Below, in pieces: positions 27,825 to 35,586 of a DNA stretch of 64,000 nt. Below the pieces are notes generated by a model. The model was not told where the DNA came from. It saw only the letters and a list, made by a program, of their open reading frames with translations, and made no database searches. Position 1 is the first letter of the stretch. Each line of letters begins with the position of its first letter. The DNA is from CAYTAU01 sp964442075 (GTDB lineage Bacteria > Bacteroidota > Bacteroidia > Bacteroidales > CAYTAU01): contig CAYTWH010000014.1 in the NCBI GenBank assembly GCA_964442075.1, positions 16,595-80,594 of the forward strand. Reading direction: 5' to 3'. The translations under genes were made by a program, and so were the position numbers.

Positions 27825-27860
27825 AAAAAAAGGAATCATTACAAAAATGATTCCTTTTTT
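27825..27860 (-). terminator. Rho-independent terminator after the 27872 lipoprotein gene
   Basis: Stem AAGGAATCATT / AATGATTCCTT with an ACAAA loop and runs of A/T on both sides, 12 bases beyond the lipoprotein stop codon. On the minus strand the stem is followed by seven T. Confidence 0.85.
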
Positions 27861-27871
27861 AAAATTATAAA

Positions 27872-28294
27872 TTATTTAATTTTTCCTAACCTAGCAGTAA
27901 CTTTTGCTTTTGTAGTAACAAAAATAATTGGGAAACCTGTTTTTTTAACTTCATATTGAGGATAAATAACCACGTCATACCCGGGGTTATCTTTCATCAT
28001 ATTATACAAAGCATATAGATTTGCTTTTGTTCCAACAATACCACCTATAATAGGAATTGAAAACATTCCGCGCGCTTCAAGCTCGCCGTATTTTTTTGAG
28101 AATAATCTAGCAAAATCAATTCCGAAAATTTTAATCTCATTAGCTTCACCCGAAACTTGTTTTGAAAACTCAAAATCATCTTTCTTAAATTCAATGCGGT
28201 TATCAGGAATTTTCATTGAATGAGTCATAGTTGTACAACTCGAAAATAAAACAGCAAGTGCTATTAGAACAAATAAACCTTTAAAAATTTTCAT
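27872..28294 (-). CDS. Small lipoprotein
   Basis: 140 residues. Lipoprotein signal with cysteine at residue 20 (VLFSSC), then TTMTHSMKIPDNRIEFKKDD and a compact domain with FSIPIIGGIVGTKANLYALY and YDVVIYPQYEVKKTGFPIIF. This resembles a small envelope lipoprotein group common in Bacteroidetes, thought to sit in the periplasm or outer membrane, but no function is known to me. It is a single-gene unit with its own terminator; a -7-like TAATTTTG (minus strand, 28336-28343) lies about 42 bases upstream. Confidence 0.75.
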   Translation of the reverse strand: MKIFKGLFVLIALAVLFSSCTTMTHSMKIPDNRIEFKKDDFEFSKQVSGEANEIKIFGIDFARLFSKKYGELEARGMFSIPIIGGIVGTKANLYALYNMMKDNPGYDVVIYPQYEVKKTGFPIIFVTTKAKVTARLGKIK

Positions 28295-28437
28295 AATAAT
28301 AATAAATTTAGTTTAACATATATTTTTAATTATTGCAAAATTAGCTTTTATTGTAAACTATAAAAATATTTTATAAATTATTTAGACTAAACATTATCGA
28401 AGTAAAAACAAGCAATAGCCCACCTTTATATAATAAT

Positions 28438-28468
28438 TTGGAATACAGACCAAAATGCATTATATTTG
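28438..28468 (+). promoter_or_regulatory. Promoter of T9SS cargo gene 1 (28552)
   Basis: TTG (28438-28440), 20-base spacer, TATATTTG (28461-28468): a full consensus Bacteroidetes promoter. The surrounding wording AATAATTTGGAATACA is shared, at the same distance from the -7 box, with the promoter at 31005-31041. Confidence 0.65.
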
Positions 28469-28551
28469 TTCAATGTTTAAAATAATATTACCCAACATGA
28501 CCGGGAATTGAACAGAATAGTAAATTTGATATTAATTTAAAAATAAAGAAA

Positions 28552-29517
28552 ATGAAAAAAACTTTACTTATTTTATCAACTTTAGCACTTGTATTTACAA
28601 TGCATACTGCACATGCCCAACTCATTAACCCCGGATTTGAAACATGGACAAATGATCTGCTTGTGACAACAGCTATGAATCCTAACAGTGGCAACAACAC
28701 ATACGGCTGGTGGGATTATAATTGTTTTAACAGTTCTTTAATTGGAAGCAGCCCTATTTCAGTTATCAGGTGTACCGATACAGTACACTCCGGAAATTAT
28801 TCTGTACGACTTGAAACCACAGTTTACACTCCAACTTCTTGGAATATCTATAAATACTGGGGCATTCCATTTATTGCTCATGAGTATAACGATACCTTGG
28901 GTATTTTGTTTAATGGAAAAGTGGATGTAACAAACCAAACGTTTAGACCGGGTATTGAGTTCACTCAGAATTTAGACCAATTCAAATTCTACTATCAATA
29001 TCGCCCAAATGGAAATGATACAGCTGAGTGTAGAGTATCATTAATGAGTGCAGGAACTTATGTGGCAGGAGGAATTTTTAAAACAAGTGTATCTACAGCC
29101 GGTTTGGGATGGCAACAAGCTATAATTGATTTTACTTATGTTAATGGATTAACACCCGACACATTGTATGTATTAATGAGTTCTTCATCTCTTGATTACG
29201 ACCCTCAAGCTGGTAGCGTATTGTGGATAGATGATGCAAGTGTAGTGCTTTCTACCGGTATAGAACAAACGCTTAGTGAAGAAAACAGTTTGGAAATTTT
29301 TCCCAACCCCACAACAGGCCTTATAAGAATTAATAATGATGAATTAAAAATTATGAATGTAGCGGTTTATGATATTTATGGCAAAGAAGTTAAATCAATC
29401 GGGTTACTGAGCCTGTCGAAGTGCGAGATTAACTTAAGCCAACAGCCTCAAGGCATTTATATAATAAAGGTAACAACTGATAAACAAACTATAACAAAAA
29501 AGATAATAAAACAGTAA
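28552..29517 (+). CDS. T9SS cargo protein with PCMD-like domain
   Basis: 321 residues. Signal peptide (MKKTLLILSTLALVFTMHTAHA) followed by NPGFETWTNDLL and a beta-sandwich of about 210 residues that resembles the PCMD (putative carbohydrate metabolism) domain, with GNYSVRLETT, GILFNGKVDV and VLWIDDASVVLS. C-terminal T9SS sorting domain (residues 243-321: LEIFPNPTTGLIRI ... QQPQGIYIIKV). Exported by Sec, then across the outer membrane by T9SS. Its last 30 codons and 3' untranslated sequence are nearly identical to those of the next two genes. The segment GLLSLSKCE in the sorting domain is encoded by a palindromic-repeat-like insertion (see findings). Confidence 0.85.
   Translation: MKKTLLILSTLALVFTMHTAHAQLINPGFETWTNDLLVTTAMNPNSGNNTYGWWDYNCFNSSLIGSSPISVIRCTDTVHSGNYSVRLETTVYTPTSWNIYKYWGIPFIAHEYNDTLGILFNGKVDVTNQTFRPGIEFTQNLDQFKFYYQYRPNGNDTAECRVSLMSAGTYVAGGIFKTSVSTAGLGWQQAIIDFTYVNGLTPDTLYVLMSSSSLDYDPQAGSVLWIDDASVVLSTGIEQTLSEENSLEIFPNPTTGLIRINNDELKIMNVAVYDIYGKEVKSIGLLSLSKCEINLSQQPQGIYIIKVTTDKQTITKKIIKQ
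29402..29428 (+). repeat. ACTGAGCCTGTCGAAGTG repeat inserted in a T9SS sorting domain
   Basis: The coding sequence contains TTACTGAGCCTGTCGAAGTG, the complement of the CTTCGACAGGCTCAG motif that is a dispersed intergenic repeat in many genomes. It is in frame, between two beta strands of the sorting domain. The GAGCCTGTC core recurs in the 3' untranslated region at 29552-29560. Confidence 0.5.
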
Positions 29518-29595
29518 TGACCTCCTAAAAGGAGGACTTTCTCCCCTATCAGAGCCTGTCCCGATTTCTCGGGAGGAGATAAAAGAGGGGTCACA
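29517..29595 (+). repeat. 3' hairpin element, copy A (interrupted)
   Basis: Directly after the stop: CCTCC-TAAAA-GGAGG hairpin (29521-29535), then CTCCCCTATCAG interrupted by GAGCCTG and the 16-base palindrome TCCCGATTTCTCGGGA (29559-29574), then GGAGATAAAAGAGGGGTCA. Copies B and C at 30942-31004 and 32104-32165 lack the interruption. May act as a transcription end or mRNA-stabilising element. Confidence 0.7.
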
Positions 29596-29628
29596 CCCTA
29601 ACAATTAGGAAAACAGATAAAAAGGTTT

Positions 29629-29636
29629 TATATTTG
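29629..29636 (+). promoter_or_regulatory. -7 box of T9SS cargo gene 2 (29658)
   Basis: TATATTTG matches the -7 consensus. The upstream ACAATTAGGAAAACA (29601-29615) aligns with the -33 region of the neighbouring paralogues' promoters. The implied start lies about 15-20 bases before the ATG at 29658 and excludes the upstream ATG at 29634. Confidence 0.5.
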
Positions 29637-29657
29637 TTTTTCAATAAACTTAAAACT

Positions 29658-30941
29658 ATGAAAACAATTTTTACAAGATTATTATTAATAGGTGCATTCC
29701 TTATTTTAACAAATAGCTTATTCTCTCAAATTGTAATAACACCAACTATTGCTCATTGTCTTTGCTATGGTGATAATAATGGCGGTATATATATTTCTGT
29801 ATCAGGAGGGACTCCTCCATATACTTATTTGTGGAGTACAAATAGTATAGACACAATCATAACTGGACTAAGCCCAGGAGACTATTCAGTAACCGTTACA
29901 GATGATGTTGGCAGTACTCAACAATCAGGAATTATAACTGTAACTGGGCCAACACAATACTTGTCTTTAACTTTAACAACAATTAATGCTTCATGTAATG
30001 GATTAAGTGATGGAGAAATACATTTATATCCAACTGGTGGTACTCCACCTTATACATACACATGGGCTCCAACAGGGTTTACTATAAATAACAACATTTA
30101 TTCTGGGTTACCTACTGGATGTTATGCCGTTACTATTACAGATGTAAACGGTTGTGCAGTTATGATACCCAAAATTGATATTATGGAAATAATGATATCC
30201 GTAGATTCAATAGGCAATGCAACTAATGGAGTTTGTAATGGTTATATTGATGTTGATGTCGAAGGTGGAATATCGCCATATGTTTATTCATGGAATACAG
30301 GTGATAATACCGAAATGATTGATAATTTATGCGATGGTTCTTATCAATTGTCTGTAACTGATAGCACTGGTTGCCAAATTGACACATCACTAATTATCGA
30401 AAACACCTATGTAAGTCCATATACTTTTGTCGACACATTATTAATTACCATTGATACATGCATTTTCAATGTATTATTACCTGTTGATAGTGCATATATA
30501 TACGATTTTAATCTAATAGGTCAGGATTCTGTTATGCTAAACTGGGTATTTTGGCAGGCAGGTGACTCTATTACACTTAATGTTAGTTTAAGTTTAGCTA
30601 CACTTGGGTCCAATCTTGTTTATCTCGAAATTGTTTGTAATAGTAAATCTAATAGAGCAGTAACTATTTATAGGTTTTATGGTGTATTTAATACAGACGA
30701 ATTGAGTATACAGAAACCAGAAAATAATTTTAATGCAATTATATTTCCCAATCCAACAACAGGATTAATAACAATAGAAACTGAAAATATAGAAAAGATT
30801 GAAATAAGCGATATACATGGCAGACAAGTATACACTGGTATAAGTAATACTATTAACTTAAGCCAACAACCACAAGGTATTTACATTATTAAAGTAACAA
30901 CAGATAAACAAACTATAGCAAAGAAGATAATAAAACAGTAA
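29658..30941 (+). CDS. T9SS cargo protein with SprB-type repeats
   Basis: 427 residues from the ATG at 29658, which begins a clean signal peptide (MKTIFTRLLLIGAFLILTNS); the in-frame ATG 24 bases earlier would spoil it and lies within the promoter. Three SprB-type repeats follow (about 28-210): CHCLCYGDNNGGIY-like openings, SGGTPPYTYLWS, TGGTPPYTYTWAP, EGGISPYVYSWNTG, each closing with YSVTVTD / YAVTITD / YQLSVTD. SprB repeats occur in gliding adhesins and other surface proteins. A middle beta region (residues 250-345) is unassigned. T9SS sorting domain at the end (IIFPNPTTGLITIE ... QQPQGIYIIKV). Likely a surface-exposed adhesin-like protein. Confidence 0.88.
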   Translation: MKTIFTRLLLIGAFLILTNSLFSQIVITPTIAHCLCYGDNNGGIYISVSGGTPPYTYLWSTNSIDTIITGLSPGDYSVTVTDDVGSTQQSGIITVTGPTQYLSLTLTTINASCNGLSDGEIHLYPTGGTPPYTYTWAPTGFTINNNIYSGLPTGCYAVTITDVNGCAVMIPKIDIMEIMISVDSIGNATNGVCNGYIDVDVEGGISPYVYSWNTGDNTEMIDNLCDGSYQLSVTDSTGCQIDTSLIIENTYVSPYTFVDTLLITIDTCIFNVLLPVDSAYIYDFNLIGQDSVMLNWVFWQAGDSITLNVSLSLATLGSNLVYLEIVCNSKSNRAVTIYRFYGVFNTDELSIQKPENNFNAIIFPNPTTGLITIETENIEKIEISDIHGRQVYTGISNTINLSQQPQGIYIIKVTTDKQTIAKKIIKQ

Positions 30942-31004
30942 TGACCTCCTAAATCCTCCTAAAAGGAGGACTTTCTCCCCTATCAGGGGAGATAAAAGAA
31001 GGGT
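30855..31004 (+). repeat. Shared T9SS sorting-domain end and 3' hairpin element, copy B
   Basis: From 30855 the last 28 codons of gene 2 and the 60 bases after it are nearly identical to 32018-32165 (copy C) and closely similar to 29431-29595 (copy A). The untranslated part holds two hairpins: TCCTCC-TAAAA-GGAGGA (30954-30970) and CTCCCCT-ATC-AGGGGAG (30975-30991). Confidence 0.8.
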
Positions 31005-31041
31005 AATAATTAGGAATACAAACTAAAATAATGTATATTTG
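31005..31041 (+). promoter_or_regulatory. Promoter of T9SS cargo gene 3 (31096)
   Basis: TATATTTG at 31034-31041, preceded at the same spacing by AATAATTAGGAATACA, which matches the gene 1 promoter except that the -33 TTG has become TAG. The start gives a leader of about 45-50 bases. Confidence 0.5.
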
Positions 31042-31095
31042 ATGCATTTATAATGCAACCTTTTTGCAAGATTTTGAGTCTAATATAATAAGTGT

Positions 31096-32103
31096 ATGAA
31101 AACTATTCCTTACTTTATTTTAATCTTAATTTCTTTAAATGGGTTTTGTCAATATTCAGGCTGTAATGTTCCTCAAGAATTGCGTGACGCATACGAATTT
31201 GATGTAAGTCAGTTAGCACTTACAAGGATATTAGAAACCAACTCTACATATAAAGATAGCATATCTATTCCAATAGTTTTTAAGGATACAATTTGGGATG
31301 GTTTAGCAGCTATTTTTAATACATTTACGATTCCTGAGCGCGATTCTGTATTTGATATTTATTGTGTTCATAATGAAAATTGTAATGGATATGCTCTGTT
31401 AATAGGAATTGAAGTAGATACACAATTAGCCTGGACAGATAATTGGCAAAATCTTATAATACAAACAGGGATTTCTGAATTAGATAGCTTACTATCTGAA
31501 TTTAATTTTGATATAATCGATTTTTATGTCGATCAAGCGATTTTAAGAACATATACTTTTATAAATTTAACACCTTTCTTAGATTCTCTGGAAACATTTA
31601 ACGGCATTATTAATGCCGGTGATGTCGAATTAACATGTTGCCATAATGAAATTTTTTATGAAAAAATTGCAAACCTTAAGTTTTATACCTTTGAATTAAA
31701 TTTTGATCCTCATATTTTTTTCTGCGGTAACCATTATATATGGAAATTTGAAGTAGATGATCAATGCAATGCAGATTTAATTGAAAGTCAACATTTAATG
31801 TCTGACACTTCTGTGTTAGCGCCTATCCAAAATTGCAATATAACTTCGGTATTTCGTAATGAAAAACTAAACAAAGACAACTTTGTTTCAATATACCCAA
31901 ACCCCACAACGGACAAAATAACAATAACCGCAGATGGAATTAAGAAAATAGAGGTTTTAGATATAACAGGAAAACACCTAACAGGTTTTGGAAACCTGTC
32001 AGGTTTAAAACAAATAGACTTAAGCCAACAGCCACAAGGTATTTACATTATTAAAGTAACAACAGATAAACAAACTATAGCAAAGAAGATAATAAAACAG
32101 TAA
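31096..32103 (+). CDS. T9SS cargo protein of unknown function
   Basis: 335 residues. Signal peptide (MKTIPYFILILISLNGFC), then about 240 residues of beta-rich, Cys-containing sequence (SGCNVPQELRDAY; DIYCVHNENCNGYALL; VELTCCHNE; FFCGNHYIWKF) with no family I recognise. The C-terminal T9SS sorting domain (VSIYPNPTTDKITIT ... QQPQGIYIIKV) is almost identical at its end to the two preceding genes. The loop GKHLTGFGNLSGLKQ is encoded by a palindromic repeat (31979-32010). An outer-membrane-exported protein; function not determinable. Confidence 0.8.
   Translation: MKTIPYFILILISLNGFCQYSGCNVPQELRDAYEFDVSQLALTRILETNSTYKDSISIPIVFKDTIWDGLAAIFNTFTIPERDSVFDIYCVHNENCNGYALLIGIEVDTQLAWTDNWQNLIIQTGISELDSLLSEFNFDIIDFYVDQAILRTYTFINLTPFLDSLETFNGIINAGDVELTCCHNEIFYEKIANLKFYTFELNFDPHIFFCGNHYIWKFEVDDQCNADLIESQHLMSDTSVLAPIQNCNITSVFRNEKLNKDNFVSIYPNPTTDKITITADGIKKIEVLDITGKHLTGFGNLSGLKQIDLSQQPQGIYIIKVTTDKQTIAKKIIKQ
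31979..32010 (+). repeat. Palindromic CAGGTTT..AAACCTG repeat inserted in a T9SS sorting domain
   Basis: ACAGGTTT at 31981-31988 pairs with AAACCTGT at 31992-31999 around a 3-base TGG loop, and the direct form CAGGTTTAAAA follows. It lies in frame at the same sorting-domain loop where copy A carries a different repeat; the sister gene at 29658 has neither. Confidence 0.55.
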
Positions 32104-32165
32104 TGACTTCCTAAATCCTCCTAAAAGGAGGACTTTCTCCCCTATTAGGGGAGACAAAAGAAGGG
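32018..32165 (+). repeat. Shared T9SS sorting-domain end and 3' hairpin element, copy C
   Basis: Third copy of the shared 3' segment; hairpins TCCTCC-TAAAA-GGAGGA and CTCCCCT-ATT-AGGGGAG follow the stop at 32103. It differs from copy B at only a few bases. Confidence 0.8.
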
Positions 32166-32204
32166 TCATATACCAACAAAATATATACACTACTACTATC
32201 TTGC

Positions 32205-32692
32205 AGACTACATATTATTAAAAATATGCCTTTAACGAGTAACTCGACGACCCCATATTATTAAAATTATGCCCTCTGCGAGTAACTCGATGACCCCGCA
32301 TTATTAAAATTATGCCCTCTGCGAGCAGCTTACATACCCCAGAAAACTAAAAATATGCCCTATGTTGGCAACTTACATACCCAAAAAAACTAAAAATATG
32401 TACTATGTAAGCAGCTAACATACCACACAAAACTAAAAATATACCATATGTGAGCAGCTAACATACCCCACAAAACTAAAATTATGCCCTATGCAGCAGC
32501 TAACATACCCCACAAAACTAAAAATATACCCTATGTGAGCAGCTTACATACCCCACAAAACTAAAATTATGCCCTATGTAAGTTGCTCGCTTACCCCACA
32601 ATATTAAAATTATGCCCTCTGCGAGCAGCTCGATGAGGCAAGATTATTAAAAATGTGCCTTATGCTTGCAGCTTGACATATAGTTGTTTACG
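32205..32692. repeat. 43-bp tandem repeat array, about 11 units, non-coding
   Basis: Units recur at 32221, 32263, 32306, 32350, 32393, 32436, 32478, 32521, 32563, 32606 and 32650 (spacing 42-44). Each has a conserved AAAAWTATGCCCTATG box, a variable 10-12 base core often self-complementary (CGAGT-A-ACTCG in units 1 and 2, GTTG-G-CAAC in unit 4, CGAGC-A-GCTCG in unit 10), and a CATACCCCACAAAACT box. The period is not a multiple of three and no frame stays open, so it is not coding. Middle units are most alike; end units diverge. This fills most of the 880-base gap between 32104 and 32986; the rest holds the copy C hairpins and a degenerate terminator-like repeat at 32836. Confidence 0.85.
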
Positions 32693-32835
32693 CAATATTT
32701 GCTGTGTTTATTAAAATATATTTCAAATTTGTTAAAAAATTTAATGATAATTATACACAATAAGCATAATAATTGTGTGCTTATATAATGCCGCATAATT
32801 AAAATTTTAATCTCATAAAACATTAAATACTATCT

Positions 32836-32868
32836 AAATATCCGATGTCTTGAAGGCATGGGATGTTT
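32836..32868. repeat. Degenerate copy of the 18091 palindromic terminator repeat
   Basis: 33 bases that match 18092-18124 at 29 positions (AATATCCGATGTCTT shared). The right arm has changed (GGCATGGGATG against GACATCGGATA), so the hairpin is weakened and it is unlikely to terminate well. Confidence 0.6.
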
Positions 32869-32986
32869 CTTTTGATATTCCTCCCAAAAATTTCATTATA
32901 AACAAATTGTTAAAAAAAACAAATAACAAGTTATTGTTTTTAAAATTAAATTTATTCATTTTTGTAAATAATAAAATTATTTGAAA

Positions 32987-33748
32987 ATGAAAACCTTAAT
33001 ATGCATTATTCTGTCAATGTTCTTATTGTCATCATGTAATTTTCTTGATGTAAATATGGATGAATTATATGAAGATAACGGGATAATGTATTTCAAAAAA
33101 AATGACGAAATTTTTACAGGCACAGCAAGTGATAATTTCGAAAATGGTAAAATACGTAAAAGTTACGAATTTGTTGATGGTGAAAAACATGGCGTATGTA
33201 AAGAATGGTACGATAACGAACAAATGCAATATTTACGAAATTATAAAAACAAAATACTTGACGGACCTTATGAGGAATGGTTTGAAAATGGACAACAGGT
33301 TGTAAAAACCGCTTACAAAGATAATGCGTATGATGGGAATTTTGAACATTGGTATCAAAATGGAAATTACAGAGAAATAGGAAAATTTAAATCAGGCAAA
33401 AGAATTGAACATTGGATATGGTATTATGACAACGGGACAAAGTGGGTAGAAATTGATTATGAAGATGGCAAAGAAAATGGGCACTGGATTGCATGGTACG
33501 ATAACGGACAAATACGTGAAGAAGTTGACTATATTCAAGGACGAAAAAACGGACACTGGGTAGAATGGTTTAAAAGCGGTATAAAACTTTCGGAAGGGAA
33601 ATTTGTTGACAGCAAAGAAACAGGATTATGGAAATTTTGGCACGAAAACAAAATTTTAGCCTATGAACGAACATACAAAGATGGCATTATAACAGAAGAA
33701 AAAGAATGGGATGATAAAGGGAATCTTGTTGTTAGTGAAATTGAATGA
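32987..33748 (+). CDS. MORN-repeat lipoprotein (YwqK-like)
   Basis: 253 residues from the ATG at 32987 (a TTG six bases upstream is in frame but unnecessary). Lipoprotein signal with cysteine after FLLSS, then about seven MORN_2-type repeats with the pattern G.W..WYDNGQ...: HGVCKEWYDNEQMQ, DGPYEEWFENGQQV, DGNFEHWYQNGNYR, EHWIWYYDNGTKW, NGHWIAWYDNGQIR, NGHWVEWFKSGIKL, TGLWKFWHENKIL. The family is often annotated as 'toxin-antitoxin system YwqK family antitoxin', but no toxin partner is adjacent, and the lipoprotein signal places it in the envelope. Function unknown; probably protein or membrane binding. Confidence 0.85.
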   Translation: MKTLICIILSMFLLSSCNFLDVNMDELYEDNGIMYFKKNDEIFTGTASDNFENGKIRKSYEFVDGEKHGVCKEWYDNEQMQYLRNYKNKILDGPYEEWFENGQQVVKTAYKDNAYDGNFEHWYQNGNYREIGKFKSGKRIEHWIWYYDNGTKWVEIDYEDGKENGHWIAWYDNGQIREEVDYIQGRKNGHWVEWFKSGIKLSEGKFVDSKETGLWKFWHENKILAYERTYKDGIITEEKEWDDKGNLVVSEIE

Positions 33749-33760
33749 AAAACGATTTTT

Positions 33761-34879
33761 TTATAAATTCAACAAGCTCTCCACATATTTTGCAATTGCC
33801 AAACAAGAAGTTAATCCCGGCGATTCTATGCCAATAAGATTAATAAATCCATCATAACCTCTCTCCTTTTCATTCTTAATAATAAAATCGCGGCTTGCAT
33901 CACCAGGTCTTTGAAGTGTTGTTCTTATTCCTGCCTGATCGGGATATAGATCTTCTAATTCAATAAATGGTAAAAATCTTACAACAGAATTATAAAAATC
34001 TATTTTGTGTTTTTCATTTACTGAATATTCTAATTCCTCATTATCGAGAAATAAAGCATTTGGACCTAATTTAAGTCTGTTATTTTTATCAATTGTAGTA
34101 TGAATTCCCAAACTTGCTACGTTAGATTCAGGAACAGGATATATAAGCGAATTTAAAAATTTATTCTTTCCGTTTACCACACTAAAATATTCTCCTTTCC
34201 AAAAACACAATTTGTATTTATCATCGTTTATACCTGCAAGCTCAGATATTTTTTGGGAAGAAAGCCCTGCAGAATTTATTATCTTTTTGCAGGTAAATGA
34301 GAAATCGCAATTATCGGCATCCTTAATTGTAACAATATATTCCTTGTTTGACTTTTGTATCTTTATAACTTCAGCTCCGTATATAAATTTTGCATCATTA
34401 TTAACGGCATCTGTTTCTAACTGATGCATCAAATCATGTGCATCAATCACAGCTGTTGAAGGAAAATGGATTGCTTTTCTGGCAAAAATATGAGGTTCCA
34501 TATCTTTTATCTCATCAATACCAATAATCCTGTGATCATTTACACCATTAACTTTTGCCTGATTATATATTGATATAAATTGAGATTCTTCAAAATCGTT
34601 TGTTGCTACTATCAGCTTTCCGCATCTGTTATACCAAATATCATTTTTATCACAATAATCATATAGCAAATCTCTTCCCTCTACACATAATTTTGCCTTT
34701 AACGAACCTTGCGTATAATATATTCCCGAATGAATTACTTCACTATTTCTACTGCTGGTTTCCTGACCAAATTTTAAATGCTTTTCAATAATAAAAACAT
34801 TATCTGTATTTTCAGAAACTTTGGCAGCAATTGCCAAACCAACCACTCCGGCTCCAATAACAAGAACTTCAACTTCCAT
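33761..34879 (-). CDS. FAD-dependent oxidoreductase, L-2-hydroxyglutarate oxidase (LhgO)-like
   Basis: 372 residues of the DAO fold. N-terminal Rossmann motif VLVIGAGVVGLAIA (GxGxxG), then EKHLKFGQETSSRNSEVIHS with the LhgO/L2HGDH signature SSRNSEVIHSGIYY, VIDAHDLMHQL, IINSAGLSSQKI, and the C-terminal GIESPGLTSCLAIAKYV that closes the FAD site. The family oxidises L-2-hydroxyglutarate to 2-oxoglutarate, passing electrons to the quinone pool. It is followed by ribE on the same strand counted upstream, with 58 bases between, containing a palindromic repeat. Family firm; substrate probable. Confidence 0.85.
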   Translation of the reverse strand: MEVEVLVIGAGVVGLAIAAKVSENTDNVFIIEKHLKFGQETSSRNSEVIHSGIYYTQGSLKAKLCVEGRDLLYDYCDKNDIWYNRCGKLIVATNDFEESQFISIYNQAKVNGVNDHRIIGIDEIKDMEPHIFARKAIHFPSTAVIDAHDLMHQLETDAVNNDAKFIYGAEVIKIQKSNKEYIVTIKDADNCDFSFTCKKIINSAGLSSQKISELAGINDDKYKLCFWKGEYFSVVNGKNKFLNSLIYPVPESNVASLGIHTTIDKNNRLKLGPNALFLDNEELEYSVNEKHKIDFYNSVVRFLPFIELEDLYPDQAGIRTTLQRPGDASRDFIIKNEKERGYDGFINLIGIESPGLTSCLAIAKYVESLLNL

Positions 34880-34897
34880 AAATACTTTTGTCTTTTG

Positions 34898-34913
34898 TCC
34901 CGAGTACTCGGGA
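34898..34913. repeat. 16-base palindrome TCCCGAGTACTCGGGA (copy 2)
   Basis: Identical to the palindrome at 15946-15961. It is followed by a second small inverted repeat, CCGTC-TTCGG type (34920-34929), between ribE and the LhgO-like gene. Confidence 0.7.
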
Positions 34914-34937
34914 TAACTTCCGTCTTCGGACTTCTGT

Positions 34938-35549
34938 CTATTTATTCAATGTCTCAAGATAACCCGCCATAATTTTTTGGATATACTTACCTATTACATC
35001 AAATTCGAGGTTTACAATTGTTCCTGCTTTAAACTCATGAAAATTAGTAATATCATAAGTAAACGGTATTATTGCCACATCAAATTTATCGTCTCTTGAA
35101 TTTACAACTGTAAGACTAACTCCATTAACCGATACCGAGCCTTTTTCAACCGTAATATTCCCTTTCGATTTATCGTACTTAAAAGTATAATACCAACTAC
35201 CATCGGCTTCTCTTACTTCAAGACATTCGGCAGTTTGGTCAACATGACCTTGTACCATGTGCCCGTCAAGAAGTTTATCCATTGTCATACTTCTTTCCAA
35301 ATTAACCTTACTGCCAATTTTCAGAAGACCAAGATTTGATTTATCTAAAGTTTCTTGTATTGCTGTTACCACATAAGTATTATTTTCCTTATCAATATCA
35401 ACTACTGTAAGGCAAACACCATTGTGCGATATACTTTGGTCAATTTTTAGCTCATTAGCAAACGAACATTTCATTGTAATATGCAGATTTTCCTTCTCTT
35501 TTCGTAAATCTACTACGGGAACTGCTACTTCTACTATTCCTGAAAACAT
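34938..35549 (-). CDS. ribE: Riboflavin synthase alpha chain
   Basis: 203 residues made of two similar lumazine-binding barrels, the classic riboflavin synthase layout. Domain 1 starts MFSGIVEVAVPV with SISHNGVCLTVVDID; domain 2 begins near residue 98 with HMVQGHVDQTAECLEV and GSVSVNGVSLTVVNS. It dismutates two 6,7-dimethyl-8-ribityllumazine molecules into riboflavin. Flavin supply is relevant to the Nqr complex and LhgO-like flavoenzyme in this window, though no other rib gene is present. No FMN riboswitch is visible upstream (the gap to the PagL-like gene is 37 bases). Confidence 0.95.
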   Translation of the reverse strand: MFSGIVEVAVPVVDLRKEKENLHITMKCSFANELKIDQSISHNGVCLTVVDIDKENNTYVVTAIQETLDKSNLGLLKIGSKVNLERSMTMDKLLDGHMVQGHVDQTAECLEVREADGSWYYTFKYDKSKGNITVEKGSVSVNGVSLTVVNSRDDKFDVAIIPFTYDITNFHEFKAGTIVNLEFDVIGKYIQKIMAGYLETLNK

Positions 35550-35586
35550 AATATATTTGTTTTAAAATTTAAGGCTATAAAATTAG

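Noticed and set aside
32205..32692. CRISPR array or integron attC array
   Set aside because: The conserved part is two boxes with a short degenerate core rather than fixed repeats and unique 30-40 base spacers, and no cas or integrase gene is present.
32987..33748. YwqK-type antitoxin as part of a toxin-antitoxin system
   Set aside because: No toxin gene is adjacent and the protein has a lipoprotein signal; the label comes from MORN repeats only.
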